Shown piece after piece: positions 33,571 through 43,997 of a stretch of DNA of 64,000 bases (positions are counted from its first letter, which is position 1; every line of letters begins with the position of its first letter). A program made the position numbers and the translations under genes. The DNA lies in assembly GCF_003402235.1 (NCBI RefSeq), contig NZ_QEWO01000001.1, forward strand, positions 1,116,001 to 1,180,000, in the 5' to 3' direction. Source of the stretch: Parahaliea mediterranea. Its GTDB lineage: Bacteria > Pseudomonadota > Gammaproteobacteria > Pseudomonadales > Halieaceae. The notes under the pieces were generated by a model, which did no database searches, had not been told where the DNA came from, and saw nothing but the letters and a program-made list of their open reading frames with translations.

Positions 33571-34011
33571 TCAGGCCTTGCGGTCTGCGCAGAGAATGGT
33601 GGCGGAGGCAGCCAGCTCTCCGTCCACGTCGGAGCTGACTTCAAACTTCCAGATACCGCGGCGGTCGCCGAGGATTTTCGCCCGCAGCATTACCCGGTCC
33701 CCCGGCACGCAGGGGCGCTTGAAACGCAGGTTGTCGGCGCCGACAAAGTAGTAGATGGAGCCGTCCGCCGGGGTTTTCTCCTGGGATTTAAAGCCCAGAA
33801 TGCCCGCCGCCTGGGCCATGGCTTCCACCAGCAACACGCCGGGAAACACCGGCTTGTCGGGGAAGTGGCCATCAAAGAAGGGTTCGTTGATGGTGAGGTT
33901 CTTGTAGGCGACGATGGATTCACCGGGGTTGAATTCCACCACGCGATCAACCAGCAGGAAGGGGTAACGGTGGGGCAGGTATTTGCGAATGTCTGCGATG
34001 TCCAACAACAT
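33571..34011 (-). CDS. fabZ: 3-hydroxyacyl-ACP dehydratase
   Basis: Hot-dog-fold dehydratase of 146 aa that converts 3-hydroxyacyl-ACP to trans-2-enoyl-ACP in fatty-acid elongation. It competes with LpxA and LpxD for the same substrate, which explains the shared operon. The active-site residues are His49 ([12 protein letters not shown]) and Glu63 (LLVEAMAQ). [13 protein letters not shown] at the N-terminus is the family signature. The length is normal. Confidence 0.97.
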   Translation of the reverse strand: MLLDIADIRKYLPHRYPFLLVDRVVEFNPGESIVAYKNLTINEPFFDGHFPDKPVFPGVLLVEAMAQAAGILGFKSQEKTPADGSIYYFVGADNLRFKRPCVPGDRVMLRAKILGDRRGIWKFEVSSDVDGELAASATILCADRKA

Positions 34012-34031
34012 GAAGCAGGATGTCCTCTGTA

Positions 34032-35060
34032 TTAACTGTGTTCCGACCCGTCATCGAGCCGCGACTCGACGCTGGCCAGGCGCCGCTGGATGGCGTCCAA
34101 CTGGGCGAAGCGAACCGCGCTGCGCTTCCAGTCCCTGGTTGTGGACATCGGGGTGCCGGAGGAATACGAGCCCGCCTCGGTGATGGACTTGGTGACCATG
34201 GTCATGCCCGTCACGTGAACGTTGTCGCAAATCTCGACGTGCCCCACTACACCCACGCCGCCGGCGAGGGTGCAGTTGGCCCCTATAATCGTGCTACCGG
34301 CGAGGCCGGTGCAACCGGCTATCGCGGTATTTTTTCCGATGCGGCAGTTGTGCGCGATCTGCACCAGATTATCGATGATGGCGCCGTCTTCGATGACCGT
34401 ATCTTCAATCGCACCGCGATCGATAGTGGTACAAGCCCCCACTTCCACGCGATCCCCGATCCACACCCCGCCGAGCTGGTGGATTTTCTCCCAGCCCTGG
34501 GGGCCCGGCGCAAAGCCGAAGCCATCGCCGCCCAGCACCGCCTGGGAGTGGATGGTGCAGTCATCGCCCACCCGTACATCGTGGTAGAGCACGGCATTGG
34601 GATGCACGCGACTGCGCGCCCCCACCCGGCTGCGCTGGCCGATGTAGACATTGGCGCCTATCACCGCGCCGGCGCCTATCACCGCGCCGGCTTCCACCAC
34701 TGCATTGGGGCCCACCGACGCCGAGGCATCGACCTGGGCATCCGCCGCCACACTCGCCGCCGGGTGCACGCCGGCAGGTGGCACCGGGGCGCGGTCGAAC
34801 AGGCCGCTGACTCTGGCAAAGCAAAGGTAGGGGTCGTCCGCCACCAGATAGTCTACCGGGCAGGCGTCGGCCATATCCGGCGGCACAATGACGGCACCGG
34901 CACCGGTGGCGGCCAGCTGGTCGCGGTACTTGCGCTGGGCCAGAAAGGCCAGCTGGTCGGGGCCGGCGGCAGTGAGCGTCGCCAGGCCCCTGAGTTGGCG
35001 CTGCGCATCACCCGAGTAAGCCAGACCCAGCTTCTCTGAGAGCTCCCCGAGTGTGATCAC
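34032..35060 (-). CDS. lpxD: UDP-3-O-(3-hydroxyacyl)glucosamine N-acyltransferase
   Basis: Third step of lipid A synthesis, adding the N-linked 3-hydroxyacyl chain; 342 aa, typical. An N-terminal uridine-binding domain (residues 1-100) leads to the hexapeptide beta-helix ([20 protein letters not shown]), with [19 protein letters not shown] and the conserved [19 protein letters not shown] region bearing catalytic-type His upstream (IAHN). A short helical C-terminus ends the protein. The start codon is GTG at 35060, 3 nt after the skp stop. Confidence 0.97.
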   Translation of the reverse strand: MITLGELSEKLGLAYSGDAQRQLRGLATLTAAGPDQLAFLAQRKYRDQLAATGAGAVIVPPDMADACPVDYLVADDPYLCFARVSGLFDRAPVPPAGVHPAASVAADAQVDASASVGPNAVVEAGAVIGAGAVIGANVYIGQRSRVGARSRVHPNAVLYHDVRVGDDCTIHSQAVLGGDGFGFAPGPQGWEKIHQLGGVWIGDRVEVGACTTIDRGAIEDTVIEDGAIIDNLVQIAHNCRIGKNTAIAGCTGLAGSTIIGANCTLAGGVGVVGHVEICDNVHVTGMTMVTKSITEAGSYSSGTPMSTTRDWKRSAVRFAQLDAIQRRLASVESRLDDGSEHS

Positions 35061-35063
35061 AGC

Positions 35064-35582
35064 TTAGTTCGCAGGCTGCTGGTTCAGCTTGTCGGTAACC
35101 TTGGCGGTGATGCTGTAGCCGGCGTCGGCATGAATCACAGACTGGCGCTGCAGCAGCAGGCCAATGCCTTCGGTGGTGATCAGCTCGCGCAGCACTTCCT
35201 GCACCTTGGGTGACATTTCCTGCAACAGCACCTGGCCGGCGGCCTGCTCGGCCTTCTGCAGCTTGCCGGTCACATGCTCCAGGTCGGACTGCTTGCTCTG
35301 CAGCTTCTGGCGCGCGGCCACCTGCTGCTCGGGGCTCATCACCGCGGCGTCTTTCTGGAAGTCTTTCAGCAGTTTGTCGAACTCTTCCTTGAGCTTGTCG
35401 TACTCGGCCTTGTCGGCCTTGTAGTCATCCTGGTTGCGCACCGCCGCCAGTTGCTTCTGGGCATAGTCGGTTTGCAGGATGGCCTGCTCGAGGTTGACCA
35501 CGGCAATCTTGCCCTGCGCCCAGCCCAGGGTGGGCAGGCTCAGAGCCAGGGTGGCAAGGGCAATTTTCAACAGTCTGGACAC
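35064..35582 (-). CDS. skp: Periplasmic chaperone Skp/OmpH
   Basis: Trimeric periplasmic chaperone of 172 aa that shields unfolded outer-membrane proteins on the way to BamA. It has a signal peptide (LLKIALATLALSLPTLGWAQG), a short beta core (KIAVVNLEQAI) and long charged helices that form the tentacles (residues ~45-125, DKLKEEFDKLLKDFQKD). The GTG at 35582 has GGAG 6 nt upstream. An upstream in-frame TTG overlaps that site and is less likely. It sits between bamA and lpxD as usual. Confidence 0.94.
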   Translation of the reverse strand: MSRLLKIALATLALSLPTLGWAQGKIAVVNLEQAILQTDYAQKQLAAVRNQDDYKADKAEYDKLKEEFDKLLKDFQKDAAVMSPEQQVAARQKLQSKQSDLEHVTGKLQKAEQAAGQVLLQEMSPKVQEVLRELITTEGIGLLLQRQSVIHADAGYSITAKVTDKLNQQPAN

Positions 35583-35613
35583 AATACACTCCAATTATCA
35601 GTAGTAAAAAAGG

Positions 35614-38253
35614 TCAGAAGCCGCGGCCGAGGGTAAACTGGAAGACCTCTTCCTCGTCCTCGGGGCCCGCGTTCAGCGGCTTGGCAAGGCTGAAGGTCAT
35701 GGGGCCAAAGCCGGTAATCCAGCTCACGCCCACACCCACCGAGTAGCGGAACTCGTCGCCGTCGATATCGAAGCAGTTGATCTGGTTCGACGAGCACTGG
35801 GTATTGAACACGTTACCCGCATCCACAAAGAAGGCGGAGCGCAGTTTGCTGCGATCCTTGATAAAGGGCAATGGGAACAGCAGTTCGGCACTGCCCTCGA
35901 TCAGCACGTTGCCACCGAAGGGATCGGAATCGCGGTTGGGCCGATAGGTGTTGAACACCAGCTTGCCGGTTTCCGGGTCGCGCACGTAACCGAACTGGCG
36001 GCCGTCGGGGCCACCGCGCTCAGTGGCATTGCCGTCTTCGTCGATCTCGGTGACCGGCTGGTTCACGTCGTAAATCTCGGGCGGGGTACTGCGCGGGCCC
36101 AGGGTGTTGTTCTCAAACCCGCGCACGGAGCCAAAGCCGCCGGCGAAGAAGTTTTCGTAGAAGGGCAGGCCCTGGGTGTCGCCGTAGCCATCGCCGTAGC
36201 CCAGCTCGGTACGCAAGCGCAGGGTCCACTCATTGACGATGGGGAAGTAGATCTCGCCCCGGTAGGTCAGCTTGTAGAACTCAAGGTCTGAGCCCGGCAC
36301 CGCCACTTCCAGCGCTACCGACTGGCTGGCGCCACGCGTCGCCAGACGGCCACGGTTCAGGGTGGACTGGGTCCAGCTGCCGGTTACCGTCCAGTTCAGG
36401 TACTCATCGCCGTGAATATCCAGGAAGCCCGGTTCGGTGGGAATGGTAAGTGACCCGTCCGGCAGGGCGTCGATCGGGTACAGCTCTTCGATGGCGGCGT
36501 AGGTACCGTCTTCCTGCACCGTGCTGTCGTAGTAGAAGTCCACGCCGTCGATCAGGCGCGGGCTGGCCTTGATCTCCTGCACCGCATAGCGGCCGGCGGT
36601 AATCTCGGTATTGGACACGCCAAAGCTGAAGCCCAGGCGCTGGGTTTCGCCAATCGGGTAGCCGAAGTTCAGGGCCGCGCCGAGGGTGTCGGTGGTGTAG
36701 CTGGCCACGTTCACTTCCGACAGGTCGGTGGAGCGGTAGAACACGTTGAAGCCGCGGCTCACACCGTCTTCGGTGTAATAGGGGTTGGTGTAGCTGAAGT
36801 TGTACAGGTCCTGGTAGCGGGAGCTGTTGAGGGCAATGCCCACCCGCCGGCCGGTGCCGAGGAAGTTGTCCTGCTGCAGGTTCAGGCCGAGGATCAGGCC
36901 GGCATCCTGGGCGTAGCCGAAGCTGGCGCCGATGCTGCCGGAGGACTGCTCCTCTACGGCAAAGTCCACGTCGATCAGGTCATCGTGGCCGGGTACTTCC
37001 GGGGTTTCCACTTCGGCCTTGCTGAAGTAGCCCAGGCGCTCAAGGCGCACGCGCGACTGCTCGATGGCGGCGGCCGATGCCGGCGCGCCTTCCATCTGGC
37101 GCATTTCCCGGCGCAGTACATCGTCGGCGGTCTTCATGTTGCCCTTGAAGTTCACCCGCCGCACGTAGGTGCGCTTGCCGGGGTCGATGAAGAATTTCAT
37201 CGCCACGGTGTTGTCGTCTTCGTTCACCTCGGGAATACCGGTGACCTTGGCGAAGCTGTAGCCTTCGTTGCCCAGGCGGCGGGTCAGGTATTCCTCGGTG
37301 GAGGTGACCAGCTGCTGGGAGAAGGTCTGCCCTTCGGACACCAGCACGAAACGGCGCAGGTCCGATTCCGGCAGCACCAGGTCACCGGACAGGTCCACCT
37401 CGCCCACGGTGAACTTCTCGCCCTCGGTGACGTTGGCGGTGATGTAGACGGCTTCCTTGTTCGGCGACACCGACACCTGGGTGGAGTCGATGGTGAACTG
37501 CAGGTAGCCCCGGTCCATGTAGTAGGAGGTCAGGGTTTCCAGGTCGCCGGTGAGCTTTTCCCGCGAGTATTTGTCGTCGTTGGTGAAGAAGGAAAACCAG
37601 CCGGTGGTTTTCAGGGCGAACAGGTCGGTGAGTTCTTCGTCGTCGAAGACCTCGTTGCCCACCACGTTGATGTGCTTGATGGCGGCCACGGTGCCTTCGT
37701 CCACATCGATGTTGATGGACACCCGGTTGCGCGGCTCCGGCAGTACTTCGGTTTCGATGTTGGCGTCGTAGCGCCCCTGCTGCACGTACTGGCGCTGCAG
37801 TTCCAGCTGCATGCCTTCCAGGGTGGAGCGCTGGAACACCTGGCCCACGGCGAGGCCGGCGCTCTTCAGGCCGTCCATCAGGGCCTCGGTCTCGATGGCC
37901 TTGTTGCCCTCGATGTTGATCTCGCTGATGCTGGGGCGCTCGGCCACCACAATCACCAGCACGTTGCCGTCGCGCCCGATACGGATGTCGTCAAAGTTGC
38001 CGGTGGCGAACAGGCTGCGGGAGGCCGCGCGCAGGGCATCCTCGTTGACAATGTCGCCCACCGCCAGCGGCATGGCGGCAAACACGCTGCCGGCGGAAAT
38101 ACGCTGCAGGCCCTCGACGCGGATATCGCTGACAATAAAGGAGGACGAGGTCTGTGCCACCGCAAGCGGTGCCACCGTCGCCGTCGGCACAGCAATTGCC
38201 AGCTTGAGCGCCAGCCAGAGGGGGAGTCGCTTGCTCGTAGTCTTGTCAAACAC
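35614..38253 (-). CDS. bamA: Outer-membrane assembly factor BamA
   Basis: Central component of the BAM complex, inserting beta-barrel proteins in the outer membrane; about 879 aa. A signal peptide (LALKLAIAVPTATVAPLAVAQ) precedes five POTRA domains (~residues 35-430, starting FIVSDIRVEGLQRIS) and a 16-strand barrel with the L6-type VRGF motif (GSVRGFENNTLGP). It ends in phenylalanine (LGRGF), the expected barrel signal. The start is uncertain: I use the GTG at 38253, since no ATG lies between the rseP stop and the signal peptide. It is somewhat longer than the ~800 aa of E. coli because of extended barrel loops. Confidence 0.93.
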   Translation of the reverse strand: MFDKTTSKRLPLWLALKLAIAVPTATVAPLAVAQTSSSFIVSDIRVEGLQRISAGSVFAAMPLAVGDIVNEDALRAASRSLFATGNFDDIRIGRDGNVLVIVVAERPSISEINIEGNKAIETEALMDGLKSAGLAVGQVFQRSTLEGMQLELQRQYVQQGRYDANIETEVLPEPRNRVSINIDVDEGTVAAIKHINVVGNEVFDDEELTDLFALKTTGWFSFFTNDDKYSREKLTGDLETLTSYYMDRGYLQFTIDSTQVSVSPNKEAVYITANVTEGEKFTVGEVDLSGDLVLPESDLRRFVLVSEGQTFSQQLVTSTEEYLTRRLGNEGYSFAKVTGIPEVNEDDNTVAMKFFIDPGKRTYVRRVNFKGNMKTADDVLRREMRQMEGAPASAAAIEQSRVRLERLGYFSKAEVETPEVPGHDDLIDVDFAVEEQSSGSIGASFGYAQDAGLILGLNLQQDNFLGTGRRVGIALNSSRYQDLYNFSYTNPYYTEDGVSRGFNVFYRSTDLSEVNVASYTTDTLGAALNFGYPIGETQRLGFSFGVSNTEITAGRYAVQEIKASPRLIDGVDFYYDSTVQEDGTYAAIEELYPIDALPDGSLTIPTEPGFLDIHGDEYLNWTVTGSWTQSTLNRGRLATRGASQSVALEVAVPGSDLEFYKLTYRGEIYFPIVNEWTLRLRTELGYGDGYGDTQGLPFYENFFAGGFGSVRGFENNTLGPRSTPPEIYDVNQPVTEIDEDGNATERGGPDGRQFGYVRDPETGKLVFNTYRPNRDSDPFGGNVLIEGSAELLFPLPFIKDRSKLRSAFFVDAGNVFNTQCSSNQINCFDIDGDEFRYSVGVGVSWITGFGPMTFSLAKPLNAGPEDEEEVFQFTLGRGF

Positions 38254-38317
38254 CGGTATGGGCCTGCCCGAAGTCAAATTGATTGATTTTGCTTTTATCC
38301 CGCCACACTCGGTCTGA

Positions 38318-39673
38318 TTAAAGGCGTGCGAAATCGTTATACAGGGCCAGCGCCATGATCGAGAGGACCAGGAACAGACCCAGTTGATACCCCAGCACTT
38401 GTATTTTCTCTGGTACGGGGCGCCCGGCCAGCAGCTCCACTGTGTAGTACAGGAGATGTCCACCATCGAGCACCGGGATCGGCAACAGGTTGAGAACACC
38501 CAGACTGACGCTGAGCAAAGCCAGGAAGCTAATGTAGGACTCCAGGCCCGACTTGGCGGACGCGGTGGCCACTTTAGCAATGGTGATGGGGCCGCTCAAG
38601 TTTTTTGGCGAGATCAGCCCCTGCAGCATTTTCTTGATGGAATTGAGGGTAAACACGGTCAGGTCGGCGGTGCGCTGGGCACCCGCGGCCAGTGCTTCCA
38701 GCGGCCCGCGGGAGAAGCTGCGCACCAGTTCCGGCGGCATCTCCGGCATTACCACCGCCACCCCAACGCGGCCGAAGGCCTCGCCGTCTTCGTCGAGGAT
38801 ACGCTCTGGCGTGATGGTGGTTTCCACCGTGCCATCGCCACGCCGCAGGCTGAGTTCAATGGCCTGCTGTGGCCGCGCGCGCACGTATTCCACCCAGTCC
38901 TGCCACAGGGGCATGGCAATGCCGTCGGCGCTGAGCACCACGTCGCCGCTCTGCAGGCCGGCCCGCTCGGCGGGGCTGTCCGGGGTGATCTCCCCGACTT
39001 CCGGCAGAATATCCGGGGTGTACATGGTCAGGCCCAGGCCGCCGAACAGATCCGGCTGCTCCTGGTCCGCCAGCCATTCGCTGACGATGGCCTCGGATTC
39101 GTAAATGACATCGGAGTCGGGGTATTTGACGGCGAAGGCAATCGGGCCGCTGTCGCCAATGCGATCGAGCAGCTGGAAGTTCACCGCCTGCCAGGTGGGG
39201 GTCTCGCGGCCGTCCACGGCGATAATTTCCTGCCCCGCCTCAAGGCCGGCCACATCGGCCACCGAGCCGGGCTTGACCTCGCCGATCACCGGGGCAAAAC
39301 CACTCTCCCCCGCCATGAACAGACACCAGAAGGCGACGATGGCCAGGGCGAAGTTGGCCAGCGGGCCGGCGGCCACCACGGCGATGCGCTGCAATACGGG
39401 CTTGCGGTTGAAGGCCTGGTGCACCTCGGCCGGGTCCACCTCACCCTCGCGCTCGTCCAGCATTTTTACGTAGCCGCCAAGGGGAATGGCCGCCACGCTG
39501 TATTCGGTGCCCTGGCGGTCGCGCCAGGTCCACAGGGACTTGCCAAAACCGATGGAAAAGCGCAGCACCTTCACCCCGCAGCGCCGGGCCACCCAGAAGT
39601 GCCCGTATTCGTGCACGGCCACCAGCACAGCCAGGGTGGCGAGGGTAATGGCGATGGTATACAGCAATTCCAT
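38318..39673 (-). CDS. rseP: Site-2 zinc protease RseP
   Basis: Inner-membrane intramembrane protease of 451 aa that releases sigmaE by cutting RseA after DegS. The zinc motif HEYGH (residues 21-25) lies in the first helix, two PDZ domains fill ~110-300, and the C-terminal membrane segment has LLPIPVLDGGHLLYY with the third metal ligand. The start overlaps the dxr stop by one base (TAATG), indicating translational coupling. It lies upstream of bamA, linking envelope stress control with barrel assembly. Confidence 0.97.
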   Translation of the reverse strand: MELLYTIAITLATLAVLVAVHEYGHFWVARRCGVKVLRFSIGFGKSLWTWRDRQGTEYSVAAIPLGGYVKMLDEREGEVDPAEVHQAFNRKPVLQRIAVVAAGPLANFALAIVAFWCLFMAGESGFAPVIGEVKPGSVADVAGLEAGQEIIAVDGRETPTWQAVNFQLLDRIGDSGPIAFAVKYPDSDVIYESEAIVSEWLADQEQPDLFGGLGLTMYTPDILPEVGEITPDSPAERAGLQSGDVVLSADGIAMPLWQDWVEYVRARPQQAIELSLRRGDGTVETTITPERILDEDGEAFGRVGVAVVMPEMPPELVRSFSRGPLEALAAGAQRTADLTVFTLNSIKKMLQGLISPKNLSGPITIAKVATASAKSGLESYISFLALLSVSLGVLNLLPIPVLDGGHLLYYTVELLAGRPVPEKIQVLGYQLGLFLVLSIMALALYNDFARL

Positions 39674-40866
39674 TAACGGTTCCGTTGTCCCACAAGGGCT
39701 TGCGCGCGGGCCCTGGCCTGCGCGTCAGCAGATTCGACCACAGCCAGTGAGTCGGGTTCAACTACCGGGATGTCCGCCAGCGTCTGCTCGATGATTGCAG
39801 GAATGGCGTCAAAACCCACCTTCCCGGCCAGGAAGGCCGCCACCGCCACCTCATTGGCGGCGTTGCACACCGCCATGGCCGTGCCGCCGGCACTGGCCGA
39901 CTCCCGCGCCAGGCGCAGGCAGGGGAAGCGCCCGGTATCGGGCGCCTCGAAATCCAGCCGCCCCTGGGCGATCAAATCCAGCGGCGCCACCCCGGCGTCG
40001 ATGCGCTCGGGCCAGGCCAGGCCATAGGCGATGGGCGTGCGCATATCCGGGTTGCCCAGCTGGGCCAGCACCGAGCCGTCATCGTACTGCACCATGGAAT
40101 GCACAATGCTCTGGGGATGCACCACCACCTCCACCTGCTCCGCCGGCAGATCGAACAGCCAGCAGGCCTCGATCAGCTCCAGCCCTTTGTTCATCAGGGT
40201 GGCGGAATCCACCGAAATCTTGCGTCCCATATCCCAGTTGGGGTGGGCGCAGGCCTGGGCCGGCGTGGCCGCTGCAATCTGCGCCGCGCTCCAGGTGCGA
40301 AACGGCCCGCCGGATGCGGTCAGCAGCACTTTGCTGACACCGGCGCGACCGGGACGCCCGCCGCGATCCACCGGCAGGCACTGGAAGATGGCGTTGTGCT
40401 CGCTGTCTATGGGCAGCAGCAGGGCACCGGATTCACGCACCGCCTCCATAAACAGGTGGCCGGCCATCACCAGCGATTCCTTGTTGGCCAGCAGCACCCG
40501 CTTGCCCGCCCGCGCCGCCGCCAGCGCCGAGGGCAGGCCGGCAGCACCCACCACGGCCGCCATCACGGCGTCCACCGCGGCGTCTGTGGCAATGCGCAGC
40601 AGGCCCTCTTCGCCGGCAAGGACGGTAGTGCCAAGCTCCGCCGGCAGGCTGGCCCGCAGCTGTTCAGCGCTGTCGGGGCACATCATCACGGCGTATTCAG
40701 GGCGGTGGGCCAAGCACTGGTCGCGCAATGCCGCCACCGAGGTATGGGCCGCCAGCGCCCAGGCGCGGTAGCGATCCGGGTGGCGGGCAATCACGTCGAG
40801 GGTGCTGACACCGATGGAGCCGGTGGAACCCAGCACCGATACGGCCTGTTGCGCAGGGTGGGTCAT
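39673..40866 (-). CDS. dxr: 1-deoxy-D-xylulose-5-phosphate reductoisomerase
   Basis: NADPH-dependent enzyme of the MEP isoprenoid pathway, 397 aa. The NADPH-binding motif is VLGSTGSIG near the N-terminus. [12 protein letters not shown] and [15 protein letters not shown] carry the metal- and substrate-binding residues, followed by LTASGGPFR. The chosen ATG at 40866 gives the usual length, and the open frame upstream has no homology. It sits between cdsA and rseP in the conserved order. Its product feeds UppS, two genes upstream. Confidence 0.97.
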   Translation of the reverse strand: MTHPAQQAVSVLGSTGSIGVSTLDVIARHPDRYRAWALAAHTSVAALRDQCLAHRPEYAVMMCPDSAEQLRASLPAELGTTVLAGEEGLLRIATDAAVDAVMAAVVGAAGLPSALAAARAGKRVLLANKESLVMAGHLFMEAVRESGALLLPIDSEHNAIFQCLPVDRGGRPGRAGVSKVLLTASGGPFRTWSAAQIAAATPAQACAHPNWDMGRKISVDSATLMNKGLELIEACWLFDLPAEQVEVVVHPQSIVHSMVQYDDGSVLAQLGNPDMRTPIAYGLAWPERIDAGVAPLDLIAQGRLDFEAPDTGRFPCLRLARESASAGGTAMAVCNAANEVAVAAFLAGKVGFDAIPAIIEQTLADIPVVEPDSLAVVESADAQARARAQALVGQRNR

Positions 40867-40873
40867 AGTCGAA

Positions 40874-41710
40874 CTACCAGCCCGCCAGCAGCAGGCCGAG
40901 GGCAAACACCGGGGCGGCGCCGCAGATGCTGTCCAGGCGGTCCAGCACGCCGCCGTGGCCGGGCAGGATGGAACCGCTGTCTTTGACCCCGCTCTCGCGC
41001 TTGACCATGCTCACGGTGAGGTCCCCCACCACCGAGGCCAGGGCGGTGCACAGTGTCACCGCGATCACCGCCGTCAGGCTGACGTGGGCCATCTGCGGCG
41101 GCAGCAGATACCAGAACACCACCGCCAGCAGCAATGCCGACGCCATGCCACCCCAGAAGCCCTCCCAGGTTTTGGCGGGGCTGACCGCCGCCGCCAGTTT
41201 GTGCTTGCCAAAGGTTTTGCCGGCAAAGTAGGCGCCGATGTCCGCCGCCGCCACCACCAACACCATGCATACCATAACGATGCCGCCGCGGGGGAAGCTC
41301 AGCAGATAGACCGCCGCCACCCAGGCAAAGGCCATCACCAGCAAGCCCATGAGCGTGCGCGCGGGCACACTGCCCCAGAGCACCGCGCTGGTGGGATACC
41401 CCTTGACCCACAGCAGCAGGAAGGACCACCACAAACAGCCCAGCCCCAAAATCGGCTGTACATCGTCAGGGCTTGGCTGGCGGCCGAGGCCGCAGTAAAC
41501 GTACAGGCCGGCCAGCAGGCCCAGGTTCAAAAGGACATAGGCGCTGCGCGCCAGCGCCGGCCGCCAGCCCGCCAGCGGGGCCCACTCCCAGGCGCCCAGC
41601 GAAACCACCAGGGCAAAAAACAGCGCCAGACCCGGCAGCGGCAAAAAGGCCATGGCCGCCAGAAACAAACCTGCCATCACCAGGGCGGTAAACACGCGCT
41701 GTCTAAGCAT
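40874..41710 (-). CDS. cdsA: Phosphatidate cytidylyltransferase
   Basis: Inner-membrane enzyme of 278 aa making CDP-diacylglycerol from phosphatidic acid and CTP, the branch point for phospholipids. It has about eight predicted helices. The family signature lies in the C-terminal part, residues ~234-260 ([21 protein letters not shown], then LDRLDS). The ATG at 41710 overlaps the uppS stop by 8 nt. The length agrees with gammaproteobacterial CdsA. Confidence 0.95.
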   Translation of the reverse strand: MLRQRVFTALVMAGLFLAAMAFLPLPGLALFFALVVSLGAWEWAPLAGWRPALARSAYVLLNLGLLAGLYVYCGLGRQPSPDDVQPILGLGCLWWSFLLLWVKGYPTSAVLWGSVPARTLMGLLVMAFAWVAAVYLLSFPRGGIVMVCMVLVVAAADIGAYFAGKTFGKHKLAAAVSPAKTWEGFWGGMASALLLAVVFWYLLPPQMAHVSLTAVIAVTLCTALASVVGDLTVSMVKRESGVKDSGSILPGHGGVLDRLDSICGAAPVFALGLLLAGW

Positions 41711-42482
41711 CGCCACCTCCGGCAACCAGATCCCCGGTGGGGCGCAGGCCAAAACGCCGCTCGCGGCGGTTGTAATCCGACAGGGCGCGGGCAAATTCGA
41801 GTTCACCAAAATCCGGCCACAGGGTATTGGTGAAGTACAGCTCGCTGTAGGCAAACTGCCACAACATGAAGTTGCTGATGCGGGCATCGCCGCCGGTGCG
41901 AATGCACAGATCCGGGGGCGGCAGGTCTGCCACCGCGATGTGCGCCGCCAGGTGCTCTGGCGTTACCGCGTCAACGGCCAGTTCCCCGCGCTGCACCTGC
42001 TCCGCCACTTTGCGTGCCGCCTGGGCGATATCCCACTGGCCGCCGTAGTCGACGGCAATCACCATGGTGGCCGCAGTGTTGTTGCCAGTGAGCTGTTCAC
42101 TCTGGCGCATCAGGCGTTGCAGGCGCTCGCTGAAACGATCGCGCCGGCCGATAAAGCGCAGGCGCACATTATCGCGGTGGAGTTCGCGCACTTCATTGCG
42201 CAGGTAGCGCGACAGCAGGGCCAGCAGGGCCCGCACCTCGGGCTGGGGGCGCCCCCAGTTCTCGCTGGAAAAAGCGAACAGGGTCAGTACTTCCACACCG
42301 CTGTCGCGGCAGGCGCGCAGCACTCCCCGCACCGCTTCAACACCGGCGCGGTGGCCGGCGGGGCCCGGCACACCGTTGCGACGGGCCCAGCGGTTGTTGC
42401 CGTCCATGATGATGGCAACGTGGCGGGGAACGACCCGGTCTGATGTGGAATTTCCCTTGTCAGACCCCTCAACTGTAGGCAT
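41703..42482 (-). CDS. uppS: Undecaprenyl pyrophosphate synthase
   Basis: cis-Prenyltransferase of 259 aa that makes the C55 lipid carrier precursor for peptidoglycan and O-antigen. IIMDGNNRWA contains the essential Asp27. The later substrate-binding segments FAFSSENWGRP and DLCIRTGGDARISNFMLWQ are both intact. The N-terminal ~18 residues are polar and variable. It overlaps cdsA and follows frr by 12 nt. Confidence 0.97.
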   Translation of the reverse strand: MPTVEGSDKGNSTSDRVVPRHVAIIMDGNNRWARRNGVPGPAGHRAGVEAVRGVLRACRDSGVEVLTLFAFSSENWGRPQPEVRALLALLSRYLRNEVRELHRDNVRLRFIGRRDRFSERLQRLMRQSEQLTGNNTAATMVIAVDYGGQWDIAQAARKVAEQVQRGELAVDAVTPEHLAAHIAVADLPPPDLCIRTGGDARISNFMLWQFAYSELYFTNTLWPDFGELEFARALSDYNRRERRFGLRPTGDLVAGGGDA

Positions 42483-42494
42483 GGACGCGATGGC

Positions 42495-43052
42495 TTAGAT
42501 TTCCATCAGGTCTTCTTCTTTGGTGGAGAGCATGGCCTCCACCTTGGCGATGTACTGGTCGGTGAGCTTTTGCACCACGTCCTGGCCACGGCGCTCATCG
42601 TCCTCGCTGATTTCCTTTTCCTTGACCATTTCCTTCAGCATGCCCATGGCATCGCGGCGGGCGTTGCGCACGGAAACCCGGGCAGCCTCCGCCTCGGCAC
42701 GGGCCTGGCGGATATAGCCCTTGCGGGTTTCCTCGGTCAGCATCGGCATGGGAATACGGATCACTTCACCAGCGGTGGCCGGGTTGAGCCCCAGGTCCGA
42801 TTTGTAGATGGCCTTCTCGATGTCGGGGATCATGCTCTTGTCCCAGGCGGTCAGCACCAGGGTCCGGGCATCCTCAACGTTCACGTTCGCTACCTGGTTG
42901 AGCGGCGTTTCGGCGCCGTAATAGCTGACCTTCAGGCCATCCAGCAGGCTGGGGTGGGCGCGCCCGGTGCGAATTTTGTTGAAGTTGTGGGTCAGCGCTT
43001 CCAGGCTCTTGTCCATGCGCTCGGCCGCTTCCGATTTGATATCTTCAATCAT
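42495..43052 (-). CDS. frr: Ribosome recycling factor
   Basis: Splits post-termination ribosomes together with EF-G; 185 aa, the standard size. It shows the three-helix bundle sequence with [14 protein letters not shown] and [14 protein letters not shown], the hinge region, and [24 protein letters not shown] precedes the ATG. The pyrH-frr pair is universal in this operon. Confidence 0.98.
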   Translation of the reverse strand: MIEDIKSEAAERMDKSLEALTHNFNKIRTGRAHPSLLDGLKVSYYGAETPLNQVANVNVEDARTLVLTAWDKSMIPDIEKAIYKSDLGLNPATAGEVIRIPMPMLTEETRKGYIRQARAEAEAARVSVRNARRDAMGMLKEMVKEKEISEDDERRGQDVVQKLTDQYIAKVEAMLSTKEEDLMEI

Positions 43053-43083
43053 GTTTCTCTCCTGTTTTATGCCTGGCGCGGGC

Positions 43084-43809
43084 TTATTCGATCAGGGTGC
43101 CATCCTGGCCGCCGCGAACGATGTTCAGCAGCGCGCCGGGCTTTTCCATTTCGAACACTCGCACCGGCATATTGTGGTCCCGGCACAGGCAGATGGCGGT
43201 CAGGTCCATCACTTCCAGTTTTTTATCCAGCACCTCGTCGTAGCTCAGGCGCTCGTACTTCACCGCGTCCGGGTACTTGAAGGGGTCGGCGGAGTACACG
43301 CCGTCCACTTTGGTGGCCTTCAGTACAAGGTCCGCCTCTACTTCAATGCCACGCAGGCAGGCGGAGGAATCGGTGGTAAAGAAGGGGTTGCCGGTACCGG
43401 CGCTGAAAATCACCACATCGCCATTACCCATGGCGCGAATCGCCTTGCGCCGGTCGTAGTGATCCACCACCCCGCTCATGGGAATGGAGGACATGACCTG
43501 GGTGGCAATGTTGGAGCGCTCCAGCGCGTCGCGCAGGGCAAGGGCGTTCATCACAGTGGCCAGCATGCCCATGTGGTCGCCAGTGACCCTGTCCAGACCG
43601 GCCGCCTGCAGTGCCGCGCCGCGGAACAGGTTACCGCCGCCCACCACCAGCCCCACCTGCACGCCGATACCGACGAGCTGGCCGATTTCCAGGGCCATGT
43701 GATCGAGGACTTTGGGGTCAATGCCGAATTTTTCCGACCCGGTGAGGGCCTCACCGCTGAGTTTCAGCAGGATACGCTTGTACTTTTTGTCGCCTGAGCC
43801 TTGGGGCAT
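43084..43809 (-). CDS. pyrH: Uridylate kinase
   Basis: Hexameric UMP kinase of 241 aa, amino-acid-kinase fold. [12 protein letters not shown] at the N-terminus and [36 protein letters not shown] in the middle are the family signatures, the latter providing phosphate and UMP contacts. It makes UDP for RNA, DNA and sugar-nucleotide synthesis, including LPS precursors. AGGAG precedes the ATG. An intrinsic terminator separates it from tsf, so pyrH may have its own promoter in 43810-43955. Confidence 0.98.
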   Translation of the reverse strand: MPQGSGDKKYKRILLKLSGEALTGSEKFGIDPKVLDHMALEIGQLVGIGVQVGLVVGGGNLFRGAALQAAGLDRVTGDHMGMLATVMNALALRDALERSNIATQVMSSIPMSGVVDHYDRRKAIRAMGNGDVVIFSAGTGNPFFTTDSSACLRGIEVEADLVLKATKVDGVYSADPFKYPDAVKYERLSYDEVLDKKLEVMDLTAICLCRDHNMPVRVFEMEKPGALLNIVRGGQDGTLIE

Positions 43810-43954
43810 GAATCTGGTCTCCTGAGCTGGGGGCGTATATTACAGGACATTAGTGTTACACCCCAGTGCTATTTGGCGCCTCTCTTGCTCCGTCCACGCT
43901 CCGTTCACGCTCCATTCTCTCTCCAATCCCACTTCCCACTCCCGCCCCCACAAC

Positions 43955-43980
43955 GAAAAACGGGGCCGTTCGGCCCCGTT
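43955..43980 (-). terminator. Intrinsic terminator of the rpsB-tsf operon
   Basis: On the minus strand, AACGGGGCC (43972-43980) pairs with GGCCCCGTT (43959-43967) across a 4-nt loop and is followed by a T run (43956-43960). It begins 18 nt after the tsf stop codon. Confidence 0.92.
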
Positions 43981-43997
43981 GGATTCGCGCTGTGGAC